Below the pieces are notes generated by a model. It was not told the DNA's origin, ran no database searches, and worked only from the letters and a program-made list of their open reading frames with translations. The position numbers were made by a program, and so were the translations under genes. A stretch of DNA of 64,000 bases from JANMJD01 sp963828405 (GTDB lineage Bacteria; Actinomycetota; Acidimicrobiia; Acidimicrobiales; Ilumatobacteraceae): the NCBI GenBank assembly GCA_963828405.1, contig CAWHEG010000031.1:1-64000 (forward strand), written 5' to 3'. Positions within the stretch are counted from its first letter, which is position 1, and the number at the start of each line of letters is the position of its first letter. Below, piece after piece: positions 8,597-17,056 of the stretch.

Positions 8597-9819
8597 GGCA
8601 GGTCGGCCTCGACGACGAAGTCACCGGAAGCGTCCGGTCCGTGCACCAGGACGCCATTGGCCAGGGTCACCCGCTCCTGCAGACCAAGGAGGCCGGTGCC
8701 GGAACCCGGCAGAGCCGGACGGTCGTGGGTGCCCAGTGCGGTTGGGTTCCGAACGCTGACGTGCAGGCCGCGGTTCGGCGCTCCCGCCACGCGAACCTGG
8801 GCGAGGGTGCCGCGAGCGTGCTTGCTGATGTTGGTCAGCGCTTCCTGCACGATGCGATAGGCGTCACGACCCAAGGGGCCAGGTGCGGCAGCTGCACCGT
8901 CCACCCGCATCTCGAAGTCGATCTTTGCGCCGGAACGGCGAGTCTCCTCCACCAAACGTGGAATGTCAGCCAACGTCGGTTGTGGCACCGTCGACGGCCG
9001 CTCCTGCCCCGGCTCCTCGCGCAGCACGCCGATCACGTGCCGCAGCTCCTCCAGCGCTTGGTGGGCCGTCAACCGCAACAGCGCTGCGCTCTCCCGCACC
9101 TGGGCGGGAGGCAGGTCGAGTGCGACCTCGAGCGCACCGGCGTGCAGCGCCACCAGGGAGATGCGGTGGGCGAGCACGTCGTGCATCTCCCGTGCGATGC
9201 GGGTTCGCTCAGCCAGGCGCGCACTTTCGGCGCGGACGAGCTGATCTGCCTCGGCACGTTGGGCACGGTCGCGCAGGGTGGAGAGGAGCTGACGCCGGGC
9301 GCGGACGAACATGCCCCATCCGGTTGCGGCGGCCGCAAGCGCCGTCGTCGGCAGCATCACCGACCAGGTATTGGTCCGACCGAGCCAGATCGAGCACACC
9401 ACTGCGGACGGAACGAACAGCGCGGCGACGAGCAGGGCGGGCCGGACATGGCGGTGGACAGCCAGCGAGGACAGTGCGAGCAGGCCGGCGACCGTGCCCG
9501 ACGTCGAAAACGCGCCCAACAGGACGCAAACCAGCGCCACCCCGAACGGCCAGCGCCGCCGCCACCACAGGGAGAGACAGCTGAGGGCCCCGAACGCGGC
9601 GTCGGTGGCCACCTGCCCCGAGGTCATCCGATTGGCGGTGTCGTCCACCGTAACGCTCAGGATGAGAGCGCCGAGAGCGGCGGCGATGACGAACGCACCG
9701 GCGTCGACGGACCAGTCGTGCGCAGTCCTGGGCCCCACGTTGTCGGGATGCGCCGGGTCGCTGGGTGCCAACATCGCCGTGGGAGCGGTCTGGGCCCACC
9801 ATCTGCGTAGCCAGGACAT
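8590..9819 (-). CDS. Sensor histidine kinase, copy 2 (intact)
   Basis: A 409-residue membrane histidine kinase of the HisKA_3 type. ATG 9819 (MSWLRRWWAQTAPTAML) starts the short cytoplasmic tail, followed by hydrophobic segments across about residues 30-165, the dimerisation helix with the phosphorylatable His in REMHDVLAHRISLVALH, and the HATPase domain (RIVQEALTNISKHA, SGTGLLGLQERV). With its own regulator gene reduced to a stub, it presumably phosphorylates the regulator encoded at 4732. Divergent from the ATPase gene, 161 bases apart. Confidence 0.93.
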   Translation of the reverse strand: MSWLRRWWAQTAPTAMLAPSDPAHPDNVGPRTAHDWSVDAGAFVIAAALGALILSVTVDDTANRMTSGQVATDAAFGALSCLSLWWRRRWPFGVALVCVLLGAFSTSGTVAGLLALSSLAVHRHVRPALLVAALFVPSAVVCSIWLGRTNTWSVMLPTTALAAAATGWGMFVRARRQLLSTLRDRAQRAEADQLVRAESARLAERTRIAREMHDVLAHRISLVALHAGALEVALDLPPAQVRESAALLRLTAHQALEELRHVIGVLREEPGQERPSTVPQPTLADIPRLVEETRRSGAKIDFEMRVDGAAAAPGPLGRDAYRIVQEALTNISKHARGTLAQVRVAGAPNRGLHVSVRNPTALGTHDRPALPGSGTGLLGLQERVTLANGVLVHGPDASGDFVVEADLPW

Positions 9820-9980
9820 GTCCCGAGCGTAGTGTTCTGGGCGCCCGTGCAACGTCGACGAAAGTCGACATTGCAACCAACGAAGGGCGAGAAGTCGGAA
9901 GCGGCCGGGCGTCCCTTCGGACATCGGATCGTGGCCGTCCGCCCGATGCGCCGGCGCACCAGGCGGTTCAGGCTGGCCAC

Positions 9981-10898
9981 ATGATCACGACAACCGCTCT
10001 CACCAAGAGCTACAAGGAGGTTCCGGTCGTCAGCGACGTCTCGTTGCACTGCGAACCCGGGACCATCACCGGTTTCCTTGGGGCCAACGGCGCCGGGAAG
10101 TCCACCACGCTGAAGATGACCGTCGGGCTGGTGCGACCCGATCGCGGCACGGCGACCATCGACGGCCGACCGTTCAGCGAGTTGCCCAACCCGACGCGTG
10201 TGGTTGGGACGCTGCTCGACGCGTCGGCGATGCATCCCGGGCGCAGTGGCCGGGCGACGCTCGGGATCGCAGCGCGGCTGGCAGGCGTTCACCCAAGGCG
10301 GGTCGAGCACCTGTTGGACCTCGTCGGGCTCACTGGTGCGGCGGAGAAGCGGGTCGGGACCTACTCCCTTGGCATGCGCCAACGTCTCGGAGTCGCCCAG
10401 GCTCTCGTCGGTGAACCGAGGGCGCTGATCCTCGATGAACCGGCGAACGGGCTCGATCCCGAGGGCATCGCCTGGATGCGAACGCTGCTGCGCGGCTTCG
10501 CCGACCATGGCGGCACGGTGCTGTTGTCGAGTCACCTGCTCCACGAGGTGCAGGCCACCGCCGATCATCTTGTCGTCATCTCAGGCGGTGCCGTGGTGGC
10601 CGCCGGTCGGCTGGACGATCTGCTTGCCAGCTCCACGATCCTCGTGCGCAGCCCCGACCCGGGTGCACTTGCCGCGGCGCTCCAGGCTGCGCGGATCGAC
10701 TACGTCGCCGGGCCGGGAGATGCGCTCACCGTGGACGTCTCCGGAGGTCGGGTCACGACCGAGGTGCTGGCGGGCGTCGCCCGCGACCACCAGGTGCTGC
10801 TCACCGAGTTGCGTCAGTCCGAGACAAACGGGCTGGAACAGCTGTTCTTCTCTCTCACCGCCGCCAAGGCGGCTCCGCCCCAGGAGGTTGCAGCATGA
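9981..10898 (+). CDS. ABC transporter ATP-binding protein, copy 2
   Basis: A 305-residue ABC-2 ATPase with all motifs intact: GANGAGKSTT, YSLGMRQRLGVAQAL, LILDEPANGLDPEG and LLSSHLLHEV. The open frame extends upstream to 9765, but ATG 9981 matches copy 1 and the family. Overlaps the permease gene by four bases. This copy has both an intact permease and an intact divergent kinase, so it is the better candidate for the working exporter. Confidence 0.93.
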   Translation: MITTTALTKSYKEVPVVSDVSLHCEPGTITGFLGANGAGKSTTLKMTVGLVRPDRGTATIDGRPFSELPNPTRVVGTLLDASAMHPGRSGRATLGIAARLAGVHPRRVEHLLDLVGLTGAAEKRVGTYSLGMRQRLGVAQALVGEPRALILDEPANGLDPEGIAWMRTLLRGFADHGGTVLLSSHLLHEVQATADHLVVISGGAVVAAGRLDDLLASSTILVRSPDPGALAAALQAARIDYVAGPGDALTVDVSGGRVTTEVLAGVARDHQVLLTELRQSETNGLEQLFFSLTAAKAAPPQEVAA

Positions 10899-11677
10899 CC
10901 ACGTCACTCTCCCCCCGAACCCTCGGCATCGAGGCGCCACCGTCGTCGGCCCTAGGACCTATCCCGTTCCTACGGCTTGTCCGGGTGGAGTGGGCCAAGG
11001 CCACCGATACCCGCGCTGCTCGCTGGCTCCTCGCTCTCGTGGCGCTGTCGACCGCTGGGATGATGCTGGTGCCGGTCCTCGTCCCAACGAGCTTCGATCA
11101 GACCTACGCGAGCTACCTCCGCGTTGCCGCCCTCGCGCTGTCGATCCTCCTGCCTGTGGTGGCGATCCTGATGCTCACCGGCGAATGGAGCCAACGCAGC
11201 GTCATGACCACGTTCACCCAGGAACCGCGACGCATCCGAGTCGTCAACGCCAAGCTGGCGGTGTCGATGGTGCTGGGTGGTGGCGCTGCAGTCTTCGGCG
11301 GAGTGGTCACCGCCGCCGGCCTCGGGCTGGCGGCGGCCTCGGGCCGCGCCCTGGAGGCAAACCTGACCGTCGGCGCCATCACCGGCTATCTGCTCTTCGT
11401 GCTCCTCAATGTCCTCGCCGGCGTCGCGCTCGGGGCGCTGCTGCAGAGCTCGGCGACTGCCATCGCCGCCTCCTTCGCTCTCCCCGCCGCCTTTGCGGTA
11501 CTCGGCACGGCATCGACGTTGGTGTCGGACTGGATCGACATGTCCACAACCTGGAAGTGGGTGCTAGAGAACGACTGGGCTGGTCACGTGCCGCAGATCT
11601 CGTTCTCGATCGTCTTCTGGGTGGCGGTCCCGCTCGCCGCCGGTGTCGTTCGGACGATACGTCGCGACGTCGGGTAG
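10895..11677 (+). CDS. ABC-2 type permease, copy 2 (intact)
   Basis: A 260-residue integral membrane protein with about six hydrophobic segments, including ARWLLALVALSTAGMML, ILLPVVAILMLTGEWSQ and GYLLFVLLNVLAGVALGALL. ABC-2 permeases of this size move drugs, peptides or lipids outward; regulation by a NarL-type two-component system suggests a response to cell-envelope or antibiotic stress. That is inference from the family, not visible in the sequence. Confidence 0.9.
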   Translation: MTTSLSPRTLGIEAPPSSALGPIPFLRLVRVEWAKATDTRAARWLLALVALSTAGMMLVPVLVPTSFDQTYASYLRVAALALSILLPVVAILMLTGEWSQRSVMTTFTQEPRRIRVVNAKLAVSMVLGGGAAVFGGVVTAAGLGLAAASGRALEANLTVGAITGYLLFVLLNVLAGVALGALLQSSATAIAASFALPAAFAVLGTASTLVSDWIDMSTTWKWVLENDWAGHVPQISFSIVFWVAVPLAAGVVRTIRRDVG

Positions 11678-11681
11678 TTGG

Positions 11682-11949
11682 CTTGAGGGTGCCGGAAACG
11701 CGTCGGTGGTGTTGCAGGGCGGGGCTGAGCAGCCCGACATCGTTGACCTTGCTGGTGAGGTCGTGGCGTTGGCTTGGCTTGCTCATGATGAGCATCGCTG
11801 ACCGTACCGGTGTGTCAACGAATGGCCCCGAAGCCCGGACGGTGCCTTTGGCGACCCGCTCCACGAGCCAATCGACGTGCGGGCCGACGTGCGCCATCCA
11901 CCGTCTTCGTTCTGGTGGGCGTAGTGAGTTGCGCTCCGGCGAGTGGGTG
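11682..11949. other. Gap without a supported gene
   Basis: About 270 bases after the duplication. On the minus strand one frame reads HVGPHVDWLVERVAKGTV and SKPSQRHDLTSKVNDVG, which looks like a decayed protein, possibly a transposase fragment, but I cannot name a family. Confidence 0.4.
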
Positions 11950-12714
11950 TCAGCCGGGGAGTAGCTCGTTCTCGGTGACCGCAGGCCAGTACCCGCCGTC
12001 GACGAGGAGCCTCGTTGCCGACGGGTCGGCGGTGGTGACCAAGAGCAGGCGTTCGGCGTCGTCGTGGACCACGAACCAGCTCCCATCCGCATTCCAGGTC
12101 GCGAGGTGCATGCAATAGGTACTCGGCGCCCCTGTCGACAGCAGGGTTCGGCTGCGACCGTCGACAGTGAGGCCGAGAGTGAGCTTGCCACCACCGTTCT
12201 TGCATGTCACCTCTTCGCCGTTCGGACCAGGCCATGCGTTCTCCGGGACGTCTCGGTACGGCGGGATGTCGCCGATGGGAACTTCCTCCACGTCGCCTGT
12301 CGCCGGGTCGATGATCCAACTGAGCGGGTCGTCATCGCTGTCGGCACCGGGGTAGACGGTCGACTGAAGATGTCCATCGGAGCGCCAGGCGAGTTCGCCA
12401 GCGAGGCCGTCACGGCAGGCCAGCTCCTCGGGCTCGCCGCCTGACGCGGCGACGACGTACACGCACCGATCGTCGCCGGGTTTGAGGAACGCAACGGTTC
12501 CTGTCAGCGAAGGATCGGGCGTCGTCGCGAGCGACGGAAAATCGGGGGTCGGCCGCAGCAGCGCCCAGTAGAGGGCGCGGACGATGAAGAACCCACCGAC
12601 CACGACGACAACAGCCACCAACGCCACCAGCGCCTTCCGCCCACTTGACAGACGCCGACGGGGCGCCGACGACGCCCGCGGCGGCAACTCTGGGCTAACT
12701 TGACGATCGTTCAT
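11950..12714 (-). CDS. Single-pass membrane protein with extracytoplasmic domain
   Basis: A 254-residue protein: basic N-terminus with RRRLSSGRK, one transmembrane helix (about residues 28-48, LVALVAVVVVVGGFFIV), then an extracytoplasmic domain of about 200 residues. The domain has repeated Asp/Gly-rich hairpins (ATWNADGSWFVVHDD, AWRSDGHLQSTV) reminiscent of TolB/WD40-like propeller blades. Several cysteines (CVYV, ELACRDG, VTCKNGG, YCMHLA) could form disulfides. No exact family recognised. ATG 12714 is preferred because it begins the short cytoplasmic tail. Confidence 0.7.
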   Translation of the reverse strand: MNDRQVSPELPPRASSAPRRRLSSGRKALVALVAVVVVVGGFFIVRALYWALLRPTPDFPSLATTPDPSLTGTVAFLKPGDDRCVYVVAASGGEPEELACRDGLAGELAWRSDGHLQSTVYPGADSDDDPLSWIIDPATGDVEEVPIGDIPPYRDVPENAWPGPNGEEVTCKNGGGKLTLGLTVDGRSRTLLSTGAPSTYCMHLATWNADGSWFVVHDDAERLLLVTTADPSATRLLVDGGYWPAVTENELLPG

Positions 12715-13167
12715 GGTGCCTCCCGGTCTCGTCGTGATCCTTCGCCTGACTGCTGCGTTCGTCCTCGACCGTCTCGTCAATCCTTACTTCGATCATGAGC
12801 CTGCCCCGTCGACCTGAGTAGGGCTGAAAGTCGCTTCGACCTGGAACTCGGGCCCGCCAGCGTTTCGCGTTGACCCCACCGCCAGGCCTCGTCACAGGTG
12901 GAGGTCTCGGCGGCACCGGTCAAGGCGCGCACCGTGCAGCTGGACGCAACGGAACTCACCGGCGTTCGGCCTTGCCGCACCATCGCCCGCCGCTGCGATC
13001 TCAGGCCGTCAGCCGCCACTCCTCCTGTCACCGAGCGACCAGCAGCGTTGCAGCCAATGCGCGGTTCGGCCCCCGCCACCAAGTAGAGAGCAACATCTCA
13101 GAGGCATTTTCCGAGACACCGGGAAGTGCCTCTGACGTTGTCCGAGACGGCCGGCTGTAAGCACCTG
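12715..13167. other. Gap holding the right copy of the 40-base repeat
   Basis: About 450 bases. A minus-strand open frame (12777-13082) has no recognisable domain and includes the repeat, so I do not call it a gene. No RNA gene or strong hairpin seen. Confidence 0.5.
13044..13082 (+). repeat. 40-base direct repeat, right copy
   Basis: Partner of 4362-4401 (see there); one base shorter within the C run. Together they enclose 8.6 kb with the tandem duplication and the membrane protein. Confidence 0.75.
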
Positions 13168-13275
13168 TCAGCAAATGCTCAGCGGGACCGCAGCAGGGTC
13201 GACGCGGTCGAGCTGCGCGCGTGCCTCGGCCAGCACGTCGTCGATCGGGCGTCGCCGGGCACGGCGGGCGGTCAT
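13168..13275 (-). pseudogene. N-terminal remnant of a rhodanese-domain protein
   Basis: A 35-residue frame whose ATG overlaps the MFS stop by four bases. It reads RRPIDDVLAEARAQLDRVDP, the typical N-terminus of actinobacterial single-domain rhodanese proteins, and then ends after PAAVPLSIC without the Rossmann-like core or catalytic Cys. It fits a third gene of the sulfur operon, cut off by a rearrangement just upstream of the unique/repeat region. Confidence 0.6.
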
Positions 13276-14537
13276 GGGAGTGCCGGTCGGTGCGTCTCGT
13301 GCATCCGGACGATCACGACCACGCCGGACGCAGCGGTAAGGGCGGCGACGGCATAGATCGCGACCTCGATGGAGGCGAGGTCGGCGAGCACACCGGCGAG
13401 GAGGGCGCCGACGGCGAAGCCGCCGTCGCGCCAGAGTCGGTAGATGCCGACGGAGCGGGCGCGCCACGTGGGGTGGGCGACGTCACCGATGGCGGCGAGC
13501 AGGGTGGGGTAGACCATGGCGGTGCCGACCCCGAGCACGATCGCACCGGCGGCCCACGCCCAGAAGCCGGTGGCGGCGGCCATCCAGGCGAGGGCTGCGG
13601 CTTGGGTGAGCATGCCGCCGGCGATGAGTGGTTTGCGGCCGATCCGGTCGGAGAGCCCGCCGGTATAGAGCTGGCCGAGCCCCCATGCCGCGGGGTAGAG
13701 CGCAGCGAGCACACCGATGCGTCCGACCGACAGCCCGGCCGCGGCGAAGAAGATCGGGAACAGCCCCCAGGCGAGGCCGTCGTTGAGGTTGTTGACCAGC
13801 CCGGCCTGTGAGCACGACGAGAGGGCCTTGTCACGGAAGGAGGTGAGTCGAAAGATCTGCCCGATCGTCAGTCCGTCGTGATGGTCGACGCTGGTTGCCA
13901 CATGGTTCAGGGCTTCGTGGTGGGCGTGGGCTCGGGTCTCTTTGACGGTAAAAGTGGACAGGCCGAGGCCGAGTGCTGCGTAGGCGAGGCCGAGGTAGAA
14001 CGGGGCGGGGCGTAGGCCGTGTTCGGCGGCGATCCATCCCGTGGCGAGGGCGGTGATGGCGACGGCGCCGTAGCCGGCGGCTTCGTTGAGGCCCATCGCG
14101 AAGCCCCGCTTTGCGGGCCCGACGAGGTCGATCTTCATGATGACGGTGGTCGACCAGGTGAGGCCTTGGTTGACGCCGAGCAGGACGTTGGCGAACACCA
14201 CCCAGCTCCAGGTGGGCGCCCACATCAGCAGGAGCGGGACGGGGACGCCGATCAGCCAGCCGGCAATCAGCACGGGCTTGCGGCCGTAGCGGTCGGAGAA
14301 GGTGCCGGCGAAGAAGTTGGTGGCGGCTTTGACGATGCCGAACGCGGCGATGAAGGTCAGGGTGGCGGTGTACTTCTCGAGGCCGAACTCGTCGGTGGCC
14401 AGGAGCGGGAGGACGATGCGTTCCTGGCCGATCATGCCCCCGACGAGCGCGTTGACCCCGACGAGCAACATGAACTGGGCGAGGTTCTCCCGCAACCCCA
14501 AGTGGATCCCGGGCGTCGATGTCGTGGTGGCGCTCAT
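13272..14537 (-). CDS. MFS transporter in a sulfur-detoxification operon
   Basis: A 421-residue major facilitator with about 12 hydrophobic segments and the loop 2-3 motif GTFSDRYGRKPVL, mirrored by GGLSDRIGRKPLI in the second half. ATG 14537 overlaps the MBL/rhodanese stop by four bases, so it is translated in one operon with that gene. MFS proteins in such operons probably export a sulfur oxyanion or related product; the substrate is inferred from context only. Confidence 0.88.
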   Translation of the reverse strand: MSATTTSTPGIHLGLRENLAQFMLLVGVNALVGGMIGQERIVLPLLATDEFGLEKYTATLTFIAAFGIVKAATNFFAGTFSDRYGRKPVLIAGWLIGVPVPLLLMWAPTWSWVVFANVLLGVNQGLTWSTTVIMKIDLVGPAKRGFAMGLNEAAGYGAVAITALATGWIAAEHGLRPAPFYLGLAYAALGLGLSTFTVKETRAHAHHEALNHVATSVDHHDGLTIGQIFRLTSFRDKALSSCSQAGLVNNLNDGLAWGLFPIFFAAAGLSVGRIGVLAALYPAAWGLGQLYTGGLSDRIGRKPLIAGGMLTQAAALAWMAAATGFWAWAAGAIVLGVGTAMVYPTLLAAIGDVAHPTWRARSVGIYRLWRDGGFAVGALLAGVLADLASIEVAIYAVAALTAASGVVVIVRMHETHRPALP

Positions 14538-15892
14538 TCGCCGACCGCCAGTCGTTGGCCGGTGTCGGCGGCCCAGGTGTCGGGTCCGCCGTCGAACACC
14601 CGGGCGGCGACACCGCGTGAGGCGAGCAGGCTGGCAGCCGACATGGCGCGCTCGCCGTGCCCGCACATGACCGTCACCCTCTCACCGCGTGGTGGTGGCG
14701 GCGTGCTGGGGAGAGAGCCGAGCTCGACGTTGTGTGCTACAGGGAGGTGCCCGGCCGCGTATTCGTTTGCCTGGCGGACATCGATCACCACACCACCGGC
14801 CGCGTCGACGTCGATCGTGTCGACGACATCGATCACGGCAAGGTCACGTCCGTTCGCCTTCCAGGCGGTGATGCCTTCGTCGAGTTCGCCGACGAGGTGT
14901 TCGTGGCCGACGTCGAGGCACTGGCGCACGAGGTCCGCTCGATCTTGGTGCGGGTCGAGGACGAACACGAGTGGGGTGCCGGCGGGGACGAGCCAGCCGA
15001 GCCACGACCCGAACACCGCCCGGAGCGTGTTCGACAGTGACCCGGGGATGTGGCCGGCACCGAACGCGGTGAACGGGCGGGCGTCGACGACTACCGCGCC
15101 GGCTGCGAGGTGTGCGGCGACGGTGTCGGCGTCGAGTGCGGCGAGGGTGGGCAGTGTGTCGATCGGGGTGGGGCCGAGCCGGTTGCGTTCGGGGAGTTGA
15201 CGGAAGTAGGTGGGGAAGGTGCCGAACCCGGCGACGAGCCGGTCGGCGAACTCGTCCTCGTCACGGATGGCGAGGAGCGGGTTGCCGGTCCGTTCGCGGC
15301 CGAGGGTGCTGACGCGCTCGGAAGCGCCGGGGGCCGAGCAGAACGAGCCGGCGCCATGTGTCGGATAGACGGCGACCTCATCGGGCAGGTCGTCGAAGCG
15401 GTGGAGCGACCGGAACATCTCGTGCGCCAGCGGCACGGCGAGTTCGAGGCCGCCGAGGTCGGTGCGGCCGACGGTGCCGACCATCAGCGATCCACCGGTG
15501 AACAACGCAACAGGCGATCCGTCGGCCTCGAGCAGGTAGGCGTGATGGTCCGGCGTGTGGCCCGGAGTCGCGATCGCTGTGAGCGTCACCGCAGGGGCGA
15601 GTTGCACGCGTTCGCCGTCGGTGACGCCACGATGCGCCGTCGCGAGGCGCGACGCAGTGGGCGCGATGAACGTGACGCCTCGGCAAGCGACGAGCCCGGG
15701 GCTGCCGGTGATGTAGTCGGCATGAGAGTGGGTGTCGACCGTCCACGCGAGATGGCACCCGGATCGGTCGATCAGCGCCTCGTGGGCGATCGGGAACCGA
15801 GGCGGGTCGACGATGACGGCCGTGCCGTCGCCCAGGTCGATCACGTACGACGAATGCCCCAGGCCCTCGTCGACGAACTCGTGCACTTCCAT
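14534..15892 (-). CDS. MBL-fold hydrolase with two rhodanese domains
   Basis: A 452-residue protein of the ETHE1/BLH persulfide-dioxygenase type. The N-terminal metallo-beta-lactamase domain (about 1-230) has the metal motif THSHADY (His55, His57, Asp59), TPGHTPDH and a late YPTHGAGS. Two rhodanese domains follow: the first (about 255-345) has VVVDARPFTAFGAGHIPGS but Asp-Pro where the catalytic Cys should be; the second (about 355-450) keeps it in VTVMCGHGERA. It probably oxidises persulfides and transfers sulfane sulfur. Starts at 15913 (TTG) and 15907 (ATG) are also possible; 15892 matches the family start (VHEFVDEGLGHSSY). Confidence 0.9.
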   Translation of the reverse strand: MEVHEFVDEGLGHSSYVIDLGDGTAVIVDPPRFPIAHEALIDRSGCHLAWTVDTHSHADYITGSPGLVACRGVTFIAPTASRLATAHRGVTDGERVQLAPAVTLTAIATPGHTPDHHAYLLEADGSPVALFTGGSLMVGTVGRTDLGGLELAVPLAHEMFRSLHRFDDLPDEVAVYPTHGAGSFCSAPGASERVSTLGRERTGNPLLAIRDEDEFADRLVAGFGTFPTYFRQLPERNRLGPTPIDTLPTLAALDADTVAAHLAAGAVVVDARPFTAFGAGHIPGSLSNTLRAVFGSWLGWLVPAGTPLVFVLDPHQDRADLVRQCLDVGHEHLVGELDEGITAWKANGRDLAVIDVVDTIDVDAAGGVVIDVRQANEYAAGHLPVAHNVELGSLPSTPPPPRGERVTVMCGHGERAMSAASLLASRGVAARVFDGGPDTWAADTGQRLAVGE

Positions 15893-15908
15893 CACTCCAC
15901 ACCTCATC

Positions 15909-15926
15909 TTCAAAGAACTCCTTGAA
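15909..15926. promoter_or_regulatory. Inverted repeat, likely ArsR-type operator 1
   Basis: TTCAA-N8-TTGAA (18 bases) immediately upstream of the MBL/rhodanese gene, touching its alternative starts. It shares the TCAA/TTGA arms with the second palindrome. Confidence 0.65.
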
Positions 15927-15951
15927 CTGTCGCGAAGACACGACTAGCTTG

Positions 15952-15967
15952 TCAAGTAGATCCTTGA
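15952..15967. promoter_or_regulatory. Inverted repeat, likely ArsR-type operator 2
   Basis: TCAAG-TAGATC-CTTGA, a 16-base palindrome 29 bases before the ArsR-rhodanese start. The centres of the two palindromes are about 42 bases (four helical turns) apart, which suits repression of both divergent genes by the ArsR protein. Confidence 0.7.
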
Positions 15968-15996
15968 ATAGTGTGTCGACATGGAGGTGGTAGTCG

Positions 15997-16668
15997 ATGG
16001 GTGATCCGCAGGCGAAGGTTGCGTTGTTCGACGCGTTCGGTGAGGTGGCCAAGGCGCTCGCCAACGGCCGGCGAGCCGAGCTGGTCGACGTGCTCGCGCA
16101 GGGCGAACGTCACGTGGAGGAGCTCGCGTCGGAGATCGGCCAGAGCGTCGCCAACACGTCGTTTCACCTGCGTGTGCTGGCGACGACCGGGTTGGTGGCG
16201 ACACGCCGCGGCGGCACTCGCATCTACTACCGACTCGCCTCCGAGCGTGTCGCCGAATTGTGGGCGGCGCTGCGTGACGTCGCCGCCGCCCATCACGAGC
16301 AGCTCGACGAACTCGCCGCCGCCTACCTCGGCGATCGGAGCCGACTGGAGCAGATCGGCCGCGACGAACTCGTCGAACGGATCGTCACCGGTGAGGTCGT
16401 GATCGTCGATGTGCGACCGGCCGCCGAGTACGCGGCCGGCCATATCGCCGGGGCACGGTCGATCCCGATCGACGAGCTCGCTGCCAACATCAAGACCCTG
16501 CCTGCAGGTGTGGAGGTTGTCGCGTACTGCCGTGGGCCTTACTGCGTGTACGCGGACGACGCCGTCCGGCTGCTTCGCCGGCGTGGACGTGCGGCGCGGC
16601 GCCTCGAGGACGGGTTCCCCGAATGGCAACGGGCCGAGCTGCCCGTGGAGATGGAGATCGCATCATGA
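15997..16668 (+). CDS. ArsR-family regulator fused to a rhodanese domain
   Basis: A 223-residue sensor-repressor. Residues 1-95 form an ArsR winged helix (ALANGRRAELVDVLAQGERH, SVANTSFHLRVLATTGLVAT). Residues 120-215 form a rhodanese domain with VIVDVRPAAEYAAGHIAGAR and the active-site loop VAYCRGPYCVYADD, where the first Cys is the expected sulfur acceptor. It probably senses reactive sulfur species through the rhodanese Cys and derepresses the divergent operon and the DsrE gene that overlaps its stop. Confidence 0.92.
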   Translation: MGDPQAKVALFDAFGEVAKALANGRRAELVDVLAQGERHVEELASEIGQSVANTSFHLRVLATTGLVATRRGGTRIYYRLASERVAELWAALRDVAAAHHEQLDELAAAYLGDRSRLEQIGRDELVERIVTGEVVIVDVRPAAEYAAGHIAGARSIPIDELAANIKTLPAGVEVVAYCRGPYCVYADDAVRLLRRRGRAARRLEDGFPEWQRAELPVEMEIAS

Positions 16669-16859
16669 AGATCCTCGTGATCCTGCAAGGACCGGCCTAC
16701 GGCGACGAGCGCGCCTAGAACGGGCTCCGCCTCGCCGGGAACATCGCCAAGCGCGACGGGGTCGAGGTCACGGTGTTCTGCTTCGGTGATGCGGTCGGGT
16801 GTGCCTCGACGAGGTCACCGATTGGACGTTGTGGGCCGACAGGAACGTCACGTTCTGAC
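16665..16859 (+). pseudogene. DsrE-family sulfur carrier, nonsense-mutated and internally deleted
   Basis: ATG 16665 overlaps the ArsR-rhodanese stop. The start MKILVILQGPAYGDERA is followed by an in-frame TAG at 16716 where relatives have a Tyr codon. Past it the same frame continues NGLRLAGNIAKRDGVEVTVF and CFGDAVGCA. The typical C-terminus of the family, DEVTDWTLWADRNVTF, follows in another frame to TGA 16857. About 50 central residues are missing. The gene is dead by three independent lesions. Confidence 0.85.
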
Positions 16860-17056
16860 GGTGCCGTTGTGCGGGGCGTGGGTCGTACCCGCCTCGGGCC
16901 GGTTCGCTGCCGCCCACATCAAGAGCAGCATGCTGCCGGCGGGGATCTCCACGCCACCGAGCGACATCCCTGGCGTCGGCGCGATGACCGGCGCGAGAAG
17001 CCGGGCAGACTGGTTCGTGATCGAGTCGCAGCGTCAGGAACAGGAAGGGTGGAATC

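Larger units (their letters stand above)
8469..11681. repeat. Tandem duplication, copy 2 (3213 bp)
   Basis: Second copy of 5258-8468 in the same orientation. The two-base length difference is the net of one extra base in the copy 1 kinase and two plus one length changes elsewhere in copy 1. It ends at 11681, after which the sequence (CTTGAGGGTGCC) is unique. Confidence 0.95.

Noticed and set aside
7684..9810. A 708-residue plus-strand open frame across the duplication junction
   Set aside because: It runs antisense to kinase copy 2 after the broken permease; arginine- and proline-rich with no domain.
11682..11949. Transposase remnant
   Set aside because: The reading SKPSQRHDLTSKVNDVG looks like a decayed protein, but no catalytic motif or terminal inverted repeat was found.
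12777..13082. A 101-residue minus-strand open frame
   Set aside because: Contains the direct repeat, has no recognisable domain and no sign of coding.
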